From Mucidula mucida (lineage: Eukaryota; Basidiomycota; Agaricomycetes; Agaricales; Physalacriaceae), in the NCBI GenBank assembly GCA_015501055.1, contig JADNYV010000342.1, positions 1 through 36,840 of the forward strand: DNA of 36,840 bases, read 5' to 3'. Position numbers and translations under genes: made by a program. Shown one piece after another: positions 12,459-23,515 of this stretch. Position 1 is the stretch's first letter. Every line of letters starts with the position of its first letter. A model generated the notes under the pieces. It did not search any database, had not been told where the DNA came from, and saw only the letters and a list, made by a program, of their open reading frames with translations.

Positions 12459-15400
12459 TTACTTGTAGGGTATACCGTTTTGGAACTAAAAGCAGTTGAG
12501 TACACAGTGAATAGTTGTCAGCGCGAAACATCTTACACGTTGGAATTCATCATATACCGTACTCCTCACGTTTTCGTGAGCGTTCTTGATGATGGCCATC
12601 ATATGCTCAGCAGCCTGACGTTCATTCACTCCTAAAGCGAAACGATCCTTCAGTCGTTTGATCGTCCCTTCGCCCTTGAACGAAGGAAACCCAGTGTCCA
12701 ACATGAGCTGAACTGTGTTGACTAGTTGCTCAGCATGAGGACGGATCGCAAGAAAAGCTTTAACAGTAAGGTGCTGGAAAGCTGGTAGCCTTGTGAGTTT
12801 CGGACCGCCCATAAGAACAACCATCTCATGGTTCAGCTTGAAGGAGTGCGCTTCGAATTTGACACCCTGACAAAAATGAGCAAGGAAAGCATGTCAGGAA
12901 TAATGAGGCTTACGCCGGGACGTAGAGAAAAGCAGAACGCCTCATTAGCTAAGTCGAAGATCCGAGGAAAAGTAGAGACACTTATCTATGTCAAACAAAA
13001 ACCAAAATCTGTTCGCAACGTCAGCGTGTTGTCTTTTCAAAACGTTGCCATTTACCAATGTGCACGATATGACCTTCCCCGTCGATCATGATGTTGCCGT
13101 TGTGTCGATCTTTGATCTGCAGGATATAACATACAACAGAGTACGCAGCCATGGACGAGATGAAGTTCATTCGGGCCTTCTGGAAGGCTATGGTGTCCTG
13201 CCCTCCGTACTTCGCCACAAAGAAGTCTAGCAAATCGTTGACTTTCGCACGACCCATCTCGTCTCGCGATGTTGCATTAGGAACGACGTCAATGACACCG
13301 CACTACCGCACTCGAGTTACTTAAGACAGTGAGAACACAATTCGAAGACTCACACCAGGCGCCGTAGCAGTGACGCGATAAGGGTACAGATACAGGGTCA
13401 ACCCAACGCTCATGAAGATGTTCTTGAACATAGCGATGATCTGGAGCGCCAGCACGTCCTGTCGACAGTCGTCACCAACCTTGAAGATAGCTTGTTGCCA
13501 GACATCGTACTCGGCACGGGTGGAAACCCCGCCCTCCCCATCAAGAAGCGAATCGGGATTCATGTCGACAATGAGCTTTTCCTTGCGAACTTTGAAGGTT
13601 GCCATGAACGGTGCCTATGCAAGGGGAATGAGCAAATGCAACAGAACGCCAGCGAGACAGACCTTGGCGTGACTTTGGAGAGGTCGTCCTGATTTCTTAT
13701 CGATGTCAACAACTTTTCCATCAGGATTACTCGGCAAGTAGACTCCAACGTCAACTACAAGTTTCGCCATCTCTTCGTCAATTTTCGCCTAGATTGAGCG
13801 TTAGCGATTGAGCAATGGCATGATGCATCATATTTACCTTCTTCTCCGGCTTCGTCTTCTTGATGTACGGTTTCAGTTTTCCAGAGATTGAGGTGACTTC
13901 ATGGAAGAAGCCAAACTCGCGATCGTAAAACGCCCTCGCTTCACCAGAGAGTGAGCTGACTACTAATTCTGTCATACCATCAAGAGTTGGCTTCATGGGA
14001 TCCTCCTGCGATACTGTCAGAAATGTATCTTCCACGCATGCAGCCGCTTACTATTTCACCGCCATCGTCTTTGTAGCAGTTCGCCTTCATATTCCAAATT
14101 ATCTGATGACAGAAAAGCTGGGATATTTTCGCGGTCTCGAAGATGAAGCGAGCTACATAGCCAAGCTCGTCATAGCGCAAGGCTTGAACGACTTGTGGGA
14201 CGAAGAAGAAAGTAAGATCCACGGGATGTTGCTCAAGGACGCGGTGTGCGTATTGTAAGATCATTGGATCATTGCCGAACCTGGGTTCGAAAAAGGTATT
14301 CGCTATGACTGGGGGTACAGGTGCCCATAGGAGGAGTAGCTGCTGATGTTAAGTTAATGTCAGAAGAACTGACATTTTGCTCACCTTTAGATCACGGCGG
14401 ACGGAGGCATCTAAGCGCTCCTCGACCAGGAAGGGCACGGCTTCGGGCACATCCAAGACATCGACTGTATTGGAGCGAACGAACTTGCTGACTTCAGACC
14501 GGATGTTGGGTAGTTTGAAGCGTTCACACAAGTAGACAGCTATGGCGGGATTCATTTGCCAAGCAGTGCGAATAATCGAAGTCCAAGGGGTCTATGTTTG
14601 TGGCTTAGAAAGATATAGAACGCGGTAAGCTTGCTTACATCTGACGCGTTTCCGGCCGTATGGTCCACCCCACGCCGAAGCTCGTTGGTCGGGTTGGCCC
14701 AAACATTGAGACGGTATATTTCGTTATCAACCAACAGTCTGAGAGGTTGATTTATTTGGCGAAGTCGGGTCAAATAGTCTGCGCAATGGGTGAGTTTCTC
14801 CATCCGAAGCAAGAGCATTCGAGCTTACGCGAGGTACGGGAGGGTGCTTGAGTGGGAGCTAAACTCGATATGACTGAATCCGATCGGACAGAATCAGATT
14901 GCAGGTAAGAAAGGAACTCCGACAGTACTTTGACGTCTGCATCAAGTTGTACACGATTGGCACCAAACGTCCACCTGAAGCTCAATTGAGAACAGCCCAT
15001 AGATGTTCGAGAACAACCTACTGAGGTCGAACAGCAAACCAAGAGTACGCAGCTGTATACAGTGCTTCGCGAAGTTCTCCCTCACAGAAACAGTCGAGAT
15101 GAGAGCTCTTCAAAGTCTCGAAGCCAAATAGCAAGAAAGAGAATCTTGCTTCCCGTGCCAAAGGATGGGTACTAGTTCGATATTTGAAATTAGCCTAAAG
15201 CGACCGAATTTGAAAAATGATGTGTACCTGAGAGTCTTGTGGGCGCGTGCTGACCTTAGGACCAAATGTTGTAAAAGGAACATAACACCTGGCCGACGAT
15301 ACCTAGCCGCCTGCAGACGGCTGAATAGCATCTGCAGAACCAAAGCATGCGGAGTGAGTAATCTCCGAGCGCTTGCCATCTCCCGATCGATCTCCTCTTT

Positions 15401-18400
15401 TTCTGTTGGACTGTAGCCCACAGGCGAAAGGAACGGATCTGCGTAGCTGGACAGGCATTTGAGCAACTGCGACGAAAGACGAATGAAAGGCTGACTTTAA
15501 CGAGGGCGAGAATATCCCCTTCTCCTGACGGATGCTATCTGACCACGACGATAAGAGCTCGCTCATCAAAGCGACCTCGATATCATTCTTTTCCGCGATA
15601 ACCCATGTCCAGACTTCAATACCGGTGGAAATGGCGGCTGGAGTGGATACTTCCATCGGTATTGCCACAAGGTGATGGAGCAAGTCGTAATCGCACTGCG
15701 AACCAATGAGTCAAGGATAAGCAGAGAACAAGAAAGTCCGACCTCAGAAAGTGAGATGATAGTAGAAGCACATCGGAAAAGCAGACGTTTGAGGTCTTGG
15801 ACCGTGAGATCGCTGGTCTTACCACGAATTCCTTCCATTGAATGTGCCAGCCTTGTCTTCAAGGCTTGTATTTCACTAGTCGGAGCGATATCAGGCGGCA
15901 GTTTTTCCAGTTGATCGACGCCTGGCGAAAAGATGGTACTCAAGGTGCCTCACAACAAAGAACAACTTACCAGACCGCCCAGCAAGACGAACGCCTGCAG
16001 CCTCTCCTGAGAAATAACCCTTGCTCGCAATTTGACTGGCAAGGATCTTGGATCGGTCCATGGTCTGACCGGATAATGCGGAGAGTGAAGCTAAACGCAA
16101 TCAGATGTTGAACAATGAGACGAGTAGAGAACAACCCACTGAGTTGTCGCTGTACAGGCCCCACAGCTTTACCAAACTGCTCAGCAATAGATGCGCCCAG
16201 CTCCGCGCCTTCAACACCAGCGGAAGACTGATGGACAGTCAAGTACTTCTGCAATGTGGCCTGCAATTCGACGGGTGCTCGACCTAACGCAAGCTCGAAC
16301 CAACCGTTCGCGTTGCGATGGAGTTGGGACAGAATCTCATTTCGGACTTTATAACTGTCGGTCAACTCCAAAGCAATGCCGGTGCGCGATGATCTGTACT
16401 CGTATACCGGGTTATACTAGGGCGATATTAGTACCACACATGACGACAATATAAAGAATGGTAGTACTTCGTCCGTGAATTCATTTTCGCACGAGCGTCT
16501 CAAAAGCGTGAGGACCTCCAAAATGGCGAAGACGAGTGGAGGATCGCACATGAGCGAAGGGAATGACGAAATGAGACGATTCAGGAATTTGGAGGCAACA
16601 TCCCTGGCCTTGGCGACGCGATGCGTACTACAGATCAATAGTGTCTGCAACTCTGAAGAAAGCACTTCCGGTAGCGCCTGTTGAGCAGCCTGTACATTCA
16701 AATCACCAACGCATCCTCGAATGACCTAAAGGAATTGACGTCAGGAGCAAACACAAACATCAAAGCATGCAAGTTACCTTCTCCGCTATCGCATCCATGC
16801 AGGCGCTCAAACCCTGATGCCTATTGAGGCTATCGTTCACAAAGTACGACACAAGAGAAGACGTAAGTCCAGCTGCCGATCGCATGATTTCCATATCATG
16901 CATCGTCAACAAAAATACGATTTGTCCTGAAGACAGGTACCGTAAATCGCCGGACCGAAGTGGTATATGGGCTGTCAAGGACGTGCGATGTTTTGAGATG
17001 ACCTGCAACGAACCAATCAGCTACCGCTAAACCCTGCTTGGAAATAACTCACTGTATGCGCGTATTCCTGGCGGATGACAGAGTTGTATTCCACGTCGCT
17101 AGCCACCGCATCTTGGGATTCCTCCACAACCATGGCAGGGGTCTTCGCGGCTATGCGAGCCATGGCAGGCCGCTTCCAACCCATGGCGTTGGAATGTTTG
17201 TCCTCGTCGCTAGTAAAGTGGAAAAGGATACACAAAAACCACATATTTCTGAAAAGCGCCACCACAACTGAGGACGAATTGATGTGAGGGCTGTAATCTT
17301 TATGCGCGAGAAGCGCGTCGATGGGTAAAAGCAGTGAGGCCAATTGCTCAATCATATCGTCGGTCTGTGTCCGGGCGGTGAATTACACACTCCAAAGGAC
17401 GAACGAGTAGGTACCTTGACATGATGGTTTGCAATCTTAACGTTCTGGATGGCTACACCTTTGTCGGCAAACAAGGTCAAAAGTTCAACCAAGTACAGGT
17501 CATACAACTCTGGCCGACGGTGCATTTCTTGGGCCAATCTCGTCTGTGCAGCCAGAACCTGAAGGCTGTCAGTACTGCGCAAGTTGGAATCTATGGAGCT
17601 CTCACCATATTATTCGAGAAGCGAGGGTCATCAGGATTCGCTGAGCGGTTGATCGTCGAGAAGACGCGAATGATGTCGACAAAGGAGCTTTCGGGAGCCG
17701 ATAGCGCTAAATCAACCAAATTGTACGCGATAGCTGCCTCGACCGTTGGCTCGGCTGAACGGAGCCGTTGAAGCAACATAGAAATAGTGAGACGTGTGAC
17801 CTAAATCATGGTCAGTCAGGATGATGGAATATTAACTACAACAAAACATGCCTCTTCAGTCCTAAACTCCAGCGCGAGACGGGTGACAACGGAGATCGTG
17901 CTGATACCCACTAGTCGTTTCTCGTCCTCTGATAGACCATGAAGACCCGTCTCGGCGGAGGGAAGAGGCTCGATATCCTGCCCGGTATATAATGGGTTAT
18001 TGATCAGCTGAGAACTACTGGAACTCTCGTAGATTTCTTTGCTCGTGGCAGCGATGTAGTTCAATAGCGAATACATGTTGGACATGATCAAATCGTCGCC
18101 TGGCGCAAGCTAGAGTCACAGACTATCAGTTCAGGATTTCAAAATGTTTTGGGGAACAGACCTTAATACACTGAGCAAGGCATTTTGCAGCAGCAGCTAA
18201 TGGAGGAGGAGCGCGAGTTTCAGAAGCAAATTCGAACTCGAATATAGGCAAGGGCGCTGTAACGAAGCGACGCAGATGAGTTGCCATTCTCGAGGCGATA
18301 TCCGGGAAACTGCAAACATGTTAAACATATTTTTGATGAAACACTATTGGAGGGATTACTTCTGCACAAGAATCGTCGTTGCTTTGAGAGCTGCCTCCTG

Positions 18401-19858
18401 CACAAGGTTATCCGAGATCGGAGACTCCTCACTAAGAAATAGTAGAAGACGCGAGTACAGGTGCTGATCTAGTTCTCGTAGGGCGACGGAACAAATGGAT
18501 GCCAGTTTCTGAACATTGTCAGTAAAGGTAGCCTTGGCAGTCGTTGAACCCTACCAGGCTTTCCGACATAGTCTCCCACGTGTACGTATCCGGTGGAGGT
18601 TCAGTGTCCATATCTTGAATCTGAAGAAGGAGATCTGTGAAGCACTGCATCGCATACTGAATGGTCGACTTTAGCATCTCAGTAGTCTTCTGATCCTCAA
18701 CCTCTAAATCGAGGGCAGGCTGTTTCATTAGCGAATTCCACGCCGAATTAGCGGCAGCCGCCTCAGAAGGATTGCCATAAGTGACGGTTCGAGGTGGAGA
18801 CAACGCTTGTGCCAATACTGTCCAGGACGTCTCCAGAACGCAGCAGACAATGAAATATCCACTAAGAGGGCGGCCTCGAGAGACGTAACGTGCAAGAAAA
18901 GTCTCGATGAAATGTTGGGTATCATAGTCTGCCTCCTCTTCGTCCAAAGTAATTAGGTCGGTGATAAGTCGGTTGAGACGATCCACATTAGAGTGCGAAC
19001 ATAGATCTGTCAGGCGCTCTCGTAGTTGCCTCCATTGCGAAGTGTTCCAGGCGAATGAGGTCGAACTTATGGCACGGTACAGTCCGTGTAAGGCCGGTGA
19101 CAATTGTGTCAATATATCCAAGGCTGAATAGGCGTTAATTGAATTTCAGAATGGAGAGGGCAGAACGCACGGGCTGTCGTAGCTATCTTTGTGGTTATGT
19201 CAGAAATGAAGTCAAGTATGGCTCCAGTCGCGACATCGTTGTGTTCCGGATGTAAACTGGCTACGCGCAGGAGAGCGGAGACTGTCGAGAATACCAGTTG
19301 ATCAGGTAACGACCAGTCTATGGAGGAGTCAGTGTGACGGCCAAGAAGGGGTCAGCATTCTGACCTTCCCAGGAAAGGCTTCGGTCAAAGTCGATGTACG
19401 GTATGTCTCGCAGGACGTCAATGAGTACTGGCAGGATGCTGCCAATCCTTTCCGAGATATGTGCCTCGGGAAAATTGAAAAGTAATTCGCCGAACGCGAT
19501 ATTGCAGTGTACACGGGATGCGGACTATGATGGGTTTGGGCAATGTTCCAGCCGAAACAGACGCTGCTCACCATGAAGACCCTGTCCACCTGCTCGTCTG
19601 TAGAATTCCCGTTAACCTGCTTCTGCGGAGCACCATTGACAGCAAATCCATTTGGTTGAGTAGACGGTAATTTGGCGACATTTCTCGTTTGCACTTTGGA
19701 TCCTATCATGTCTCCTGCATACCGCAGGTCATCCGTCTCATCCCCAACGCTCGAAGCGATGTCCGAGAGGATGCGCTGGTGAATGTTCAATTCCAAACTG
19801 CATTCAAGGTGTAATCAGCAATAGCAGGTAGAAAGTCAGCGAATACCTACCAATCCAT
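12459..19858 (-). CDS. STT4: Phosphatidylinositol 4-kinase III alpha, STT4
   Basis: Makes phosphatidylinositol 4-phosphate at the plasma membrane. The gene covers 7.4 kb with well over 15 exons; I fixed both ends and the kinase core but not every internal junction. Start: exon 19858-19851 (MDC) spliced to 19797 onwards (LELNIHQRILSDIASSVG). The middle is long alpha-solenoid sequence, then a PIK helical region (NPAIAVYLCERFKLPNI; DELGYVARFIFETA) at about 14.8-14.0 kb. The kinase domain follows: FKVGDDCRQDVLALQII (about 13.5 kb), catalytic loop KDRHNGN (about 13.1 kb), DFGF in a 12-nt exon 13008-12997, next exon 12948-12914, then 12866-12537 (FKLNHEMVVLMGG), and last exon 12485-12459 ending FQNGIPYK, the family-typical C terminus. 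The activation segment between DFG and PGG is about five residues longer than in human PI4KA. Confidence 0.93.
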
Positions 19859-19966
19859 GAAGGGAAGAGCCGCAGTGTAAATGCCGTATTTGGCGGCACC
19901 AGAGAAGGTCCCCTGTGGAACCAAACAAACGCGTCGCGCCTCTTTCTCTTACCACCACCATCAACC
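19859..19966. promoter_or_regulatory. 108-bp divergent promoter STT4 / coiled-coil gene
   Basis: The opposed start codons of STT4 and the gene at 19967 are separated by 108 bp. The plus strand shows a pyrimidine-rich stretch and an ACCACCACC-like leader just before the ATG at 19967. The promoter role is inferred from layout alone. Confidence 0.5.
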
Positions 19967-20992
19967 ATGGCTCGCTCGCCTAGTCGGTATATATCACACA
20001 TTATGGGATTGTCAAGCTGATTCTCTGTATAGAAAATACGCGTCCTTCTCGTCTGTCGGCACCAATCTCATTTGCCAACGAAAACAGCGACGACGACGAC
20101 CATTCAAATTTCGATCTCTTCAACCAGAAACCCAAGACTGTCAACAAGAAGTCTGTTCCGGAGCCCCAAGTGACGCAAATTGATGACTCGGACTCGGATG
20201 GGTGAATCAGCTCTCTCATATCAGGCTGCGATCTGAACCCCGACCGCTGCAGCGTCCAGAAATTCTTCCAGGAATACAAGAGTACGCCTTTCCACCATCA
20301 TAATCGCGGATTGACTAACCTCACAACAGAACAACAGGCCAAGAAACTCTCTGCTCGCTCCGCTGCTCTCGAGAATCAAAAGAAGGCTCTCTATGTGTCT
20401 GGACGTAAAATGGCCGAAGAAATGTCCAAGAATGGCACCACTTATCTGTTTGTTCTAGTGCCTCCTCTGCCTTAACATTTTCAAACGCATATATACAGTC
20501 AAGGACTCAAATCCAACATTTTTGCCCTCAGACAACAGGAACTCTCGTTTGAAGACGCATCAAAAGACCTCGATGCCTTGGAGGCCGCGAGCGATGTGCT
20601 TTCCTCTAGATTCAGAGTTTATCTCAGATTCACACAGTGTTCACAGGAATCCATACAAGCCGTCTTGCAGATCTACCCACCCATTATTGAAGACCTATTC
20701 CAACGGCGCGCGGACAGTATTGAAGCCGCCAGTGCCATGAGTCTGTCTATCTCCATTTCTATCAATCGCTTTCTGACATCGGCTTTAGTTCAAGGTAATC
20801 AAGCTCGACGAAAGCAAGGCCTCGACGAATTCCTTCGGAACGCTCACGCCCAGGTGGAGCAAAGTCGCAACAATGAACGTGTAGGTACTCTTGCAACCTC
20901 ATCTCAAGGTTCACTATCTTGACGCTGTAGGTCAGCTGGCTACCGACGCTACGAATCTTATTCGACACTATAAGAGTTTGTTGCTTGGCTGA
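19967..20992 (+). CDS. Unrecognised coiled-coil protein, seven exons
   Basis: Proposed exons 19967-19982, 20033-20201, 20253-20281, 20330-20447, 20499-20740, 20789-20878 and 20931-20992 join to 726 nt, 241 residues, with every intron 48-52 nt and GT-AG. I do not recognise the family. The first 60 residues are polar with an acidic patch (ENSDDDDHSNFDLF) and a second one (IDDSDSDG). The remainder is predicted helical and heptad-like: KFFQEYKKQQAKKLSARSA, LKSNIFALRQQELSFEDA, and ending LATDATNLIRHYKSLLLG. It resembles small nuclear coiled-coil proteins such as meiotic or kinetochore factors, but only in general character. The first intron donor (GTCGGT) and the sixth (GTGTAG) were chosen on phase and are less certain. 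Divergent from STT4. Confidence 0.65.
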
Positions 20993-21087
20993 TAACATTC
21001 TGGACATCTCCATACCCTTCTCGCTACTGTATTTGCTGGACATACTCTGACTCGGGACCTCTTGCTTATTGACTCTTTTGAACGTGA

Positions 21088-21435
21088 ATGCCTTCTAGTT
21101 CTAATGTCTTGCGACTTTTTTTGCCTGCCGAATGCGCCGAATACCTTCGACCATTCAAGAATCTCTACCACTAATTATACCACAGCCGATGGGTGTATAC
21201 GCCTGTTCCATCCAATTACAACGGGCGCATGTCGCCCTCAGCACCAATGCTCCCCACGGTGTTGGCAGTCGAAGTCATGACTCTGGAGTCTGACTGGTCC
21301 TCTGTCCACTTTATGACGGACCGAAACGGACTTCGTAAGCTGATGCAGTGGGTCACGCTTTGCTTTGCCTCTCCATATCAAGTAGTATTGGATCGTGTTC
21401 GGGGTCTACTCTTCACCAGCACGTTCCCGCTTTAA
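21088..21435 (+). pseudogene. Decayed gene fragment with TDRNGLRKLM motif
   Basis: One reading frame runs from an ATG at 21088 (SSSNVLRLFLPAEC) through an in-frame TAA at 21172-21174 and then on to 21435 with protein-like sequence, including YTPVPSNYNG and HFMTDRNGLRKLMQWV. The second motif resembles a conserved core of uncharacterised proteins I associate with Agaricomycetes (acidic position, then TDRNxLRKL), but I cannot verify this. The expected C-terminal half is missing, the frame ends shortly after, and no good splice pair removes the stop. I read it as a relic; an intron around 21172 is the alternative. Confidence 0.35.
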
Positions 21436-21729
21436 GTTTAGGCAAACTACCTTTCATGTTCTCTATCTCACATTTTTTTGTCCTTTCCTATAGAAAAAGC
21501 TTGTTCATTTGGTCTGACAGGGAGACTACTCACGTATATCGATGGGCCGTTTACACATAATTCCATATAGAAACGTCTTCCATTTTATAGAGACAGCGTG
21601 GCGCCAACCGCTTATACTCGAGGCCGCTCCATCATTGGTGGTTCGTCCAATATTCACCCGAATCTGAATGACATAAGAATAAAAAATACAACAGTGAACG
21701 CGAGTCTTAAATACGAAACCGCGAAACAA

Positions 21730-22756
21730 TCAGTCATCTTCACCCATCCTGGCTCCAGCAAGACTTGGGCCGGGTTCATCCAAGGCTTTAGCATCCAGCC
21801 GCAATTCCTCCTCCTCAAGCGCGACAGTGTCCTGCATATCATCCGGCTCTTCCTCGTCCTCCTCGTCGACATCATCGTCAACAATCTCCTCTTCCTCCTC
21901 TTCGACAGCTTCCGCCATCTCTTGATCTTCGGCTGCTGGCGGTAAATCATCCACATCCATACTCGCGGGCCCAGTCGAAATGGACTCATTGGGCGTATTT
22001 CTTGAACTCAGGGGAGCAGAGCTGAAAGGCGAAGGAAGAGTGACAGCGCCCGCCTTCTCCTTCTGCTTGAGTTGGATCTTCAGTGGACTACCGGCCGGTG
22101 TAGCAACTGGAGTCGATGCAGAACCCGCTGTCTGTTTTCCACGAGTACTCGCCGAAATAATAGTCGATGTCCCCTTTTTGCTCTTGTCTGTCTTAGCGAG
22201 TTCACGATAGACTGTTGAACGCGTCAGTTATTATTCTGGGTAAGACGATGTGTACTCACTTTGTAGCTCTGACTGTAAGCCATCCACAAGATCCCCGAGT
22301 TCCAGTACTTCGAGGGCCCTTAGGACATCAGTAGCCGAGATACTCTTGTGCTGTTTGGATATTGCGACATCGTGGGCACTGATGGATAGGGGATACGCGC
22401 GTCAGATAATTCATTTCACGCGTACAATAGGTTTCTACTTGCGTTGCAGCTGTTGACACGTTGATTAGCGCGCGTCTGGCGAGAGACAGGTGGTAACGCA
22501 CCTAGGTAGTTCACGAAGACCGTAGAGCCTTTAACAAGCGAAAGAATTGTTTCTTTCTGCAATTTCGCATTTTCTGGAATCTTTGCAGTGCAGTTGTTGG
22601 ACATTCCATTCATTGAAAAGCAGGAATGCTTACAGCGGATCTGGCGATCTTGGTGATGACGCTCTTGGGCAATTCAAAGTTCTCTATGCCATCCGAGAGG
22701 AGGTCTTGTTGGGCCTGCGCGGATATCGAGCCAGTTACAGGATCTTTGCGAACCAT
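21730..22756 (-). CDS. DPB4: POLE3/Dpb4-type histone-fold protein, copy B
   Basis: Histone-fold subunit expected in DNA polymerase epsilon and/or CHRAC-type remodellers. Exons 22756-22634, 22580-22502, 22449-22443, 22378-22260 and 22211-21730 join to 810 nt, 269 residues. The histone fold reads GIENFELPKSVITKIARSA, then LVKGSTVFVNYL, then AHDVAISKQHKSISATDVL. The C terminus carries a Ser/Thr/Pro-rich linker and a long Asp/Glu-rich tail (EAVEEEEEEIVDDDVDEED region), the usual POLE3 architecture, so this is the better candidate for the ancestral gene. Exon 3 is 7 nt (CTGCAAC) between a GT-AG intron (22501-22450) and a GC-AG intron (22442-22379, donor GCAAGT), the same structure as copy A. Exons 2, 3 and 4 have identical lengths in both copies (79, 7 and 119 nt). 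Confidence 0.92.
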
Positions 22757-23059
22757 GATGTCGTGGGAGGAGAGAAAGAGTGAACAGGGCAGCTTGTGAT
22801 CGGGGCCTTTGGGGGCTGGCTGTTGACGCTTGTTGCGGGCCGACTTGACTATTGCCACCACAATGTCGGTGGAAGATTTGCCTGTCAAGGACAATTTCAC
22901 GTCCAATGCTAGAGTTCTCTACGGATTTAAACCCTGCCACCCCCTAGGAATTTCCCTGCACAGAATCGCCGGCACCCTACAGCGCAAGGCGCCTCACAGG
23001 TATTCGTCTTCAACGAGGACCATGACGAACGATTCTCGGACGACCTAGTTATGCATGAG

Positions 23060-23515
23060 CGCCTGTGCTTTGACTATAGTCTCGTTCAGAATGACCCGTC
23101 GCAATCATAGGTATGTTAGCAAGATCATGGACAATGCCATTGACTTGGATGATCTAGATATGTTATTTCTGATTCCCACACAGAGTGCGCAGAAGCATTT
23201 CCTCGGGGTGTCAACAGTCTCAAGGCAACTTCCTTGTACCACGCGGACCGACAGTGGACGACTAATTCTACCTACGGTCCCTAAACGCGCTGCATCCACG
23301 AACAAAGGACATTTTGTTACCTTTTTATGCCACAACCTCGTTGTTGTAGTCTTGAAGGAACTCAACTTGGCCAGTCAGAGCAAGATTGACTACACCGCTG
23401 CTTGAGCTCCAGGCAACTCCTCCAGAGTACTTACCCTCGGCCGGACTCAAGAACAACGCCGATGCATTTCACTGTCAAATTTTTATGGATAGCATGGTTG
23501 TCTGTATTGATATCA
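23060..23515 (+). pseudogene. Remains of a sesquiterpene synthase (3' half)
   Basis: Segments match the intact terpene synthase at 2633-3810 in order. FDYSLVQND (near 23070) matches FDYILVHDD; SKIMDNAID (near 23115) matches GKIIDSAID, with clear nucleotide similarity as well. HNLVVVVLKELNLASQSKIDY (near 23332) matches HNLVVVVMKELSLDEQSAID, LELQATPPEY matches FELQATLPEF, and FMDSMVVCID matches FIDGMALWVD. The frame is broken by a TAG after DPSQS, by a deletion of about 30 nt between the IDY and LELQAT blocks, and by frame changes. The N-terminal half with the DExxD site and the NSE metal motif are absent. It is in opposite orientation to the intact gene and lies just upstream of Dpb4 copy B. 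Confidence 0.75.

Noticed and set aside
21598..21945. Leu/Val-rich plus-strand frame that looks like a membrane protein
   Set aside because: It is the antisense reading of the Asp/Glu-rich tail of Dpb4 copy B, where GAG/GAT codons read as CTC/ATC.
22863..23048. Plus-strand frame starting MSVEDLPVKDNF divergent to Dpb4 copy B
   Set aside because: Short, its start lies about 100 bp from the Dpb4 ATG and it has no recognisable motif; downstream sequence is the terpene synthase relic rather than a continuation.
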